From NCBI GenBank assembly GCA_033065855.1, contig JAVXUO010002512.1, positions 62,001 through 126,000 of the forward strand: 64,000 nucleotides of DNA, in the 5' to 3' direction. Numbering within the stretch: the first letter of the stretch is position 1; each line of letters opens with the position of its first letter. A model generated the notes under the pieces. That model saw only the letters and a list, made by a program, of their open reading frames with translations, was not told the origin of the DNA and did no database searches. The translations under genes and the position numbers were made by a program. Source of the DNA: Escallonia rubra. Its lineage: Eukaryota > Streptophyta > Magnoliopsida > Escalloniales > Escalloniaceae. Below, one piece after another: positions 58,129 through 64,000 of this stretch.

Positions 58129-60322
58129 TTCTTCCCCCCTTATAAAAATTCCGTCCTCAAAATTTACTCGTGGATATCCCATAACGCCCAGGCACTACAC
58201 TTCTACTGTGTCACTTTGAAAACTACCATATCGTAGCTGAGCTACCTTTAACTTTCGTACCCAAATTCCTATTCCACAAATACTCGAACGCAACTATTTA
58301 TATTTAAATCGTAATGCTGAACTGAAACCCTGTTCGACCAACACTTCGCTCTAACTTTTCCAGAACTTCACGAACGATGATTTAACGGTTACACAACCCA
58401 CTGAGCAGAGCCTACACAGCTCCGAATCCCACGCATATCAAACAGATTAAGTCAAGCTCTAATACGATAGACTTCTCTTAGCTTATGCTGGTACTACAGT
58501 AGAGATCCCATCAGTTGCATGATTTTCTTATGACTGTAAGCTCAACTCTAAGATCAAGGCATACTTAAATACTAAACTATGGTCACACATGACCTGCGGG
58601 CTTCAAGGCTAACGTAGGTAGGGTAACACTTTCATATAAGCACTTACACCTCACAACAGACAGCAAAAGTTGTAGCCATTAGGCTTTCATTGCACACTCT
58701 AATACCTCAAAACAACGAGTCCAAATTATTGCCAAGTTCATCACTGCGAGACGTGTTATCTTAACATAGCTATGTATTCCATACTTACGGTTCTGCATAC
58801 ACTTCACAGAATGACAGAAAACTGTAGCTATTATGAGTTCGTTGCACACTCTAGTACCTTAAATCAAATAGGTCCACGCTGTTACCGGAATCATTACAGT
58901 AAGATGTGTTATCTTAACACAACACGCAATATGATTTTGCACTCACGTGTCTTGTACTTCCACCAAAGTTTAAAGCTCTAAATTATCATATCATTTCTAA
59001 TTTACAGTCACATTATTTACAAAAATATTATAGCCTTATCCTTTAACTATCTGTTTCAGCTAAACCGTTAAAATCTTTCGGTTCCAAAAGCAAGTGACAT
59101 ACTGTCTATTATCATGTGTTCAACCAAGACCCCAATCATACACCAAATTATCGAATAGCTTATCCAAACTTAATCCATATTCTCAGAATCTATTCTCGCT
59201 CACAAATTATCTGAGGCTTAGGAATCTACCTAACCTCATATCTAGTAGGGGGAACTATGCAAATACTGATAATAAAATTCACAATTAGACAGTCAAAATA
59301 CAAAAATCTTTAACAAAATCATGCATATTGGTTCTCAGGGTGCACAACTGAATTCTGTGACATTCCAGTAAAACGACGGACACATGAACGATGATACAAG
59401 TCTGGCGAAACAAAGTCAACCCAACGACCCGAAACAATCAGAATCAGAAAGAGTTATTGGTTCGTAATAAGATTGGTAGCTTTCCCATGGCCAGTGGGTC
59501 AGATATTACCCCATCAAGTCCAAATAGATTTGAAAGGACAGATAAATATTCCGAAAAGGAATAAGACGACTCGGTATGAATGACATCTTCTCTGACGTCT
59601 CAGCGTAAGCTGACATTCAATTAAGTCGTCCTTGAATTCAATACGCAGAAGAATGAATGAAATGACAGAGTAAAATTCCAAGTTCTTTCTTGTACCCTTA
59701 AACCAAATTTTCAGTCTTAACCCCAGTCATTTTCCAAAACACTATTCCTACAGATAAATCAAATCACCAACCTAACTACTGTTCATACCTTATAAACATC
59801 CTATATACGACTAGGGATTCCCCTGACAATACACGGAAGCGTGATTAGCAAATCACCAAGTCATACCTAATATGATATCACAATCCTAAGAAGCGAGGTC
59901 CATAGAAGGATCTCTATCCCAAACATAGACTGTATTTTCACAGAGAACCAAAAATCTAGCGAGTGTTTGGTCAAGTCTTCCCAATACCGGGAAAGATCCC
60001 TAAATCCCTGCTCATCTCATACAAACCTGTTAGAATCTCATCTATCGGGGACCCCAAGCCCTCCGTAATGTCTCCACTGCCAGAGCTTCAAATGCGGACC
60101 GTAAGGGTACAATAAACAATTATCAAGGTTATACCAGGTCTAAAGAACAACACGATGACCAGCCAAAGGCAAACTTCTTAACATTACCATCATCCTATCC
60201 CACTCGCATTAATCGGAATACGATTCTACAAAAATGTGTTACCTATACTCTGTGGTTCCGTGCCTATAGAATCATATGCCTATACTCTTAATACCACAAG
60301 ACCGAACTGCTCTGATACCAAC
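58129..60322 (-). mobile_element. Non-coding interior of the LTR retrotransposon
   Basis: About 2.2 kb between polypurine tract and primer site. The primer-binding site TGGTATCAGAGC (complement at 60309-60320) matches the initiator-methionine tRNA site used by many plant LTR elements, two bases from the LTR. No gag or pol coding sequence is seen on either strand, so this is a non-autonomous element of LARD type or an internally deleted one. Confidence 0.8.
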
Positions 60323-62852
60323 TGTAACGCCCCAGAAATTCAGAGTTTCGTCGCCCCGAACTCTCGGGTCGTTAACCTACCGGATCACATCAAATCTGTC
60401 AGACCTGTTCATTAACACATATTCCAAATCATCTAATTCAGCATCAACTTAGATTTCTCAAAACACTATATCACAACTGCTTAGCTTAAACTATTACAGA
60501 TTAGGTTCTTCACAATACAAATTTCCTAAGATCAAATAACAGTACCGACCCATGCTGGGGTTTTACTATACCGTAGTGATGGGCTCATCGGAATCTCACT
60601 CAGTCTCTAACCCATTCCCGAATAATCTACTACTGATCATCATATGTAGAAGGGAGTCAAACGAAGGGTGAGCTTTTGAGAGCTCAGTAAGGTCGTACAC
60701 AAAGCAATCTCGGAAGGAGTTACCACAATTCAAAGACAAACAGTTAAGAGATTTCAAACAATTTTTCTCAGACATTTTTGAACATTAAATTCAGATACAA
60801 TACACATACATTCAGAAGATACTGATCATGGGAAGTAGCAATGTCATACAGGCAAGGCTCAGAATATGTACCAGAATACTAGTCCATTTAGGTTCTAGCC
60901 TGCGTTCCACGCAGGATTCAAACCAGCCTTATAACTCCCGCCTCAGAACAGAACAGATTCCCATGTCAGTATACATAAGACATATATCGCAGAATCAACA
61001 CACAGATCAATGCTCAATATGCAACAAAAGGTGAACACTGACAGGAGTTCAATAATTGAATCAGGTTCAACATCAGGGTTTACTTGGCAATAACAGATCG
61101 AAATCAATGCATACTTAGAGTTCAACAACGGTCATAAATAAACAAAAGAATAATTGCAAGAGCAAACTGATGGCTTAAAGGTTCGGACAGAAACTCTTAC
61201 CTGATTCGCAGCTATGATAACCTACTCGAAACAATCCTTGCTTTAACCTAAACGAAACAGTTCAAAGATTAGAATGTAGTTTACAACACTGTATTATAAC
61301 TCACTATTAACTGACGCACAGTCCTAGAACGACCCCTTCGCCGAATGTGTAAAATTACCAAAATCCCCCTGGGGTGGAAAATTACCAAACTACCCCTCGC
61401 ATTCCAAGTCACCAAAACAGCATTCCCGTGATTAAACTTGCCAAAATAGCCTTATCGTATGTGAATGTACTCAAAATACCTTTTTTTAAGTAAAAATATC
61501 AAAATACCCCTGGGATTTTCGGCACCGGAAAAACCCAAAAAATGTCTTAAAATACTATTTTAAGTATCCTAAAGTCATTTCTGGGCTAAAAAATATTTTA
61601 GAAAATTTTTGCCCGAAAATCCTGAACCGGTGTCCGGACCGAGCGCTTAAAAGCCGATTTGATTAAAAATACCTATCAGCCTCGGAATAATACAAAATTT
61701 TATACTATGATTCATATCAATAAACTAAGGTTCTCCTAAAATTTCCAGATTAAAATAACTTGATTTACTAAGCCAAATAATTTGATAATTTTAGTCAATC
61801 GATGCTCTAATTTAACGCCCTTCGGGGCCACCAAAAATGCCTAAACAAATTCCAGAGCCTACATCTCGTAAAACTATTATGGGTTGCAGTTTTGCACTTT
61901 TTCTAGTTTTGATCCTAGATATTTACAAAAATTCATTGAAAAAACTGCCGAATTAATTTTAGCCTTTATTGACAAAAACAAGTACTGTTCACATCATTCC
62001 CGCACACTAGTTCACCTAATTTCACACACAGCTATCTTCTTCCTTATTTCTGCCGAAGCATACCTCTTGCCCACTTTCATATCTACATTACTATATACTT
62101 ACACACCCAACCAACACTCAAATGCCTCTCAATCACACTTAACACATATACATGACACATAGTAACACCAAAAATTCACCATTACACTTACATATATAAC
62201 CCGAATACACACTCACCCACTCAAGAACACACCTTCAACCCATACCATCCTTTGGCCATACACCCAACTCACTTAATCACCTTGCTTCTGTCAAAACCCA
62301 CATGATCACCACCTAGTCCATAAATAATTTATACAACCTCCATGAATTTGAACTAAATTCATACATATATACACAACTCACACACCCAGTAAAACGTGAA
62401 TAGCCCCTTACCCGTATCAACCCACCAAATTTACCTTAACACATACTGAATACACACAACAAAACACAATTAACAGGTGGAATGTTACGCTTTTGGAACT
62501 CCTCCAGTTTCTTCCTCCCTTTTTCCCCCATTTTCACTTACTCTTTTCCCCGAGTCTGCTCTTCCTTCTCTATGTTTCTCTATTTGTTCTTATTTTCTTT
62601 TTCTTCTTCCAGTTTCCTGCTCTGTTTGCTTCTCTTACTTTATTTTCTTTTTGTTTCCTCTGTTTCTTAGTCTGCTTCTTCTTTTTTTCTTCATTCTGAA
62701 GCTCCCTTATCTCCAAGAACATTATTACCCTCCTTAATTAGCCTAGCTTAGTCACCTAAGCTAGTATGAGGTGGTGGCACATTCTAAAAAATAGCATCTA
62801 AATATTTTTTTATAAAATTGCACAAATGGGCCCCAAACTTTACATAATTACA
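60323..62852 (-). mobile_element. 5' LTR of the same retrotransposon, interrupted
   Basis: Begins on the + strand tgtaacgcccc, the complement of a terminal ...GGGGCGTTACA next to the primer site. It follows the sequence of the other LTR from 61545 onward until another element begins at about 62853. Extrapolating from the left copy, about 350 bp of LTR should remain beyond that insertion, outside this window. The full LTR would be about 2.9 kb, unusually long. Confidence 0.85.
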
Positions 62853-64000
62853 AGGGTCAAATACACGTAGGTACCCTGAAACTACCACAAAGTCTCAATT
62901 GAGGGTCCCAAAGTTTAATTTTTACACATAAGGGCCTGTAACTCCAAATTTGCAACAAGTAAGGGCATCCGTCTAAATTCCTAACGGTTTAGCCTTTTCC
63001 GTCAGGGGCATTTTTGGAATTCCATATTTGGTATTTGGTAATTTCTAACTAGGGTTACGAACATTTTTGCAGTTGTTTGGTAAACATCCATATTACCATT
63101 GCTAACCAGGGGTGTGGCACGGGACTACCGGCGGGGAGGGCGGAGGATGATGAAGGAGGGAAGAGAGGGAGAAGAGCGACGGGGGGTGGGGGATGCTGGC
63201 GATGGGGAGGTGTGTCAGTGAGGCCGTAGAGGCGACGGCGATGCTAAAAGGTGCGGCGCGGGGCTGCCGGCGGGGAGGGGGGATGATGAAGGATGGAAGA
63301 GAAGGAGAAGGGCGACAGGGTGTGGGGGATGCCGACGATGGGGAGGTGCGTCAGTGAGGCCGTAGAGGCGACGACGGTGCTAAGGGGTGCCGCGCGGGGC
63401 TGCCGGCGGGGAGGGGGGATGATGAAGGATGGAAGAGAGGGAGAATGGCGACGGGGTGTGGGGGATGCCGACGATGTGGAGGTGCGTCAGTGAGGCCGTA
63501 GAGGCAACGACGCCGCTAGGGGTGCGGCTCGGGGCTGTCGGCGGGGAGGGGGTATGATGAAGGATGGAAGAAAGGGAGAAGGGCGACGGGGTGTGGGGGA
63601 TGCCGACGATGTGGAGGTGCGTCAGTGAGGCCGTAGAGGCAATGATGGCGCTAAGGGGTGCGGCGCGGGGCTGCTGGCGGGGAGGGGGGATGATGAAGGA
63701 TGGAAGAAAGGAAGAAGGGCGACGGGGCATGGGGAATACCGACGATGGGGATGCGCGACAGTGAGACCATAAGAGGGGCGGTGGCGACGCCAAGGGTTGC
63801 GGCGCGAAGAAAGAGACGAGGGATTAGGGTTGAGAGAGAGAGAGAGTGTGTGTGTGTGTGCGGGTCGGGTGGATGGATCGGGCAATGGGTTACGGGTCTA
63901 GGATTGGATCCTGGCTTTGTTAAAGGAAGAGATGGGCGAACGGGTCACCCGCGGGTCGGGCGGGTTCTACTATATTTTCTTTTGAGTTTGTTTTTTTTTT
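62853..64000. mobile_element. Element inserted in the LTR, left end only
   Basis: LTR sequence stops after ataattacaa (compare 57771-57782), and a new sequence starts gggtcaaatacacgtagg, then 'gtaccctgaaactacc' and 'aagggc'. This is the style of a Mutator-like terminal region, though no right end or target duplication is available because the window ends. It contains the minisatellite at 63115-63790, GA and TG microsatellites near 63832-63860, and GGGTCGGGCGGG-type sequence at the end. Confidence 0.55.
63115..63790. repeat. GC-rich minisatellite, ~136-bp unit, about 5 copies
   Basis: The marker ggatgatgaagg recurs near 63144, 63281, 63417, 63552 and 63688, a spacing of 135-137 bp. Each unit also has gtgcgtcagtgaggccgtag, ggtgcggcgcggggctgc and cggggagggg. 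Open frames on both strands (for example 63380-63793 on the minus strand, with THLHIVGIPHTPSPFSLSSI repeated) result from the lack of AT-rich stops and are not gene evidence by themselves. Confidence 0.92.

Noticed and set aside
63115..63790. CRISPR-like regularly spaced repeats
   Set aside because: Units are contiguous ~136-bp tandem copies with no short repeat/unique spacer structure, and the genome is a plant's.

Overview
The window is nuclear DNA from a flowering plant, most likely a eudicot. It is AT-rich, its genes are split by canonical GT-AG introns, and it is full of plant-type transposable elements. It holds two recognisable host genes arranged tail to tail. Everything else is intergenic sequence, introns, mobile-element debris and simple repeats. 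The species cannot be read from the sequence, and no function was forced onto the many short ORFs.

Layout. 1-22.4 kb is gene-poor: a ~350 bp tandem duplication, long G/C homopolymers, a decayed Ty3-type LTR element with gag remnants (10.5-12.3 kb), a decayed Ty1/copia-type element (14.8-16.8 kb), a hAT-type element with a perfect 8-bp target duplication (20.0-20.9 kb) and a Mutator-like element (21.1-22.3 kb). At 22.4-30.35 kb (+ strand) lies a complete class-A auxin response factor of the ARF7/ARF19 type: 14 coding exons, 1104 residues, with B3, ARF, glutamine-rich and PB1 domains. At 31.6-55.85 kb (- strand) lies the 20S proteasome beta1 subunit gene (PBA1/PSMB6): 8 coding exons and 236 residues spread over 24 kb, because its introns have taken in many elements. 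These include a second Mutator-like copy, a Stowaway-like element, several members of two hAT-like families (one nested in another), a TRIM, a broken hAT transposase, foldback MITEs and a likely plastid ycf1 fragment. From 56.1 kb on there is a LINE RNase H fragment, a non-coding LTR element with very long LTRs (56.5-62.9 kb), and an element inserted in the second LTR that carries a ~136-bp GC-rich minisatellite.

The two genes are not known to act in one pathway directly. Auxin signalling does depend on the 26S proteasome, which degrades the Aux/IAA repressors that bind ARF PB1 domains, but the proximity here is probably accidental. I found no CRISPR array, operon-like system or clearly new gene system. 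The best leads are a duplicated (decoy) 3' splice site before the last ARF exon, a truncated hAT transposase that shares its terminus with short elements nearby (so a source family can be proposed), a same-termini/different-interior Mutator-like pair, and the nested hAT insertion history inside the proteasome gene.
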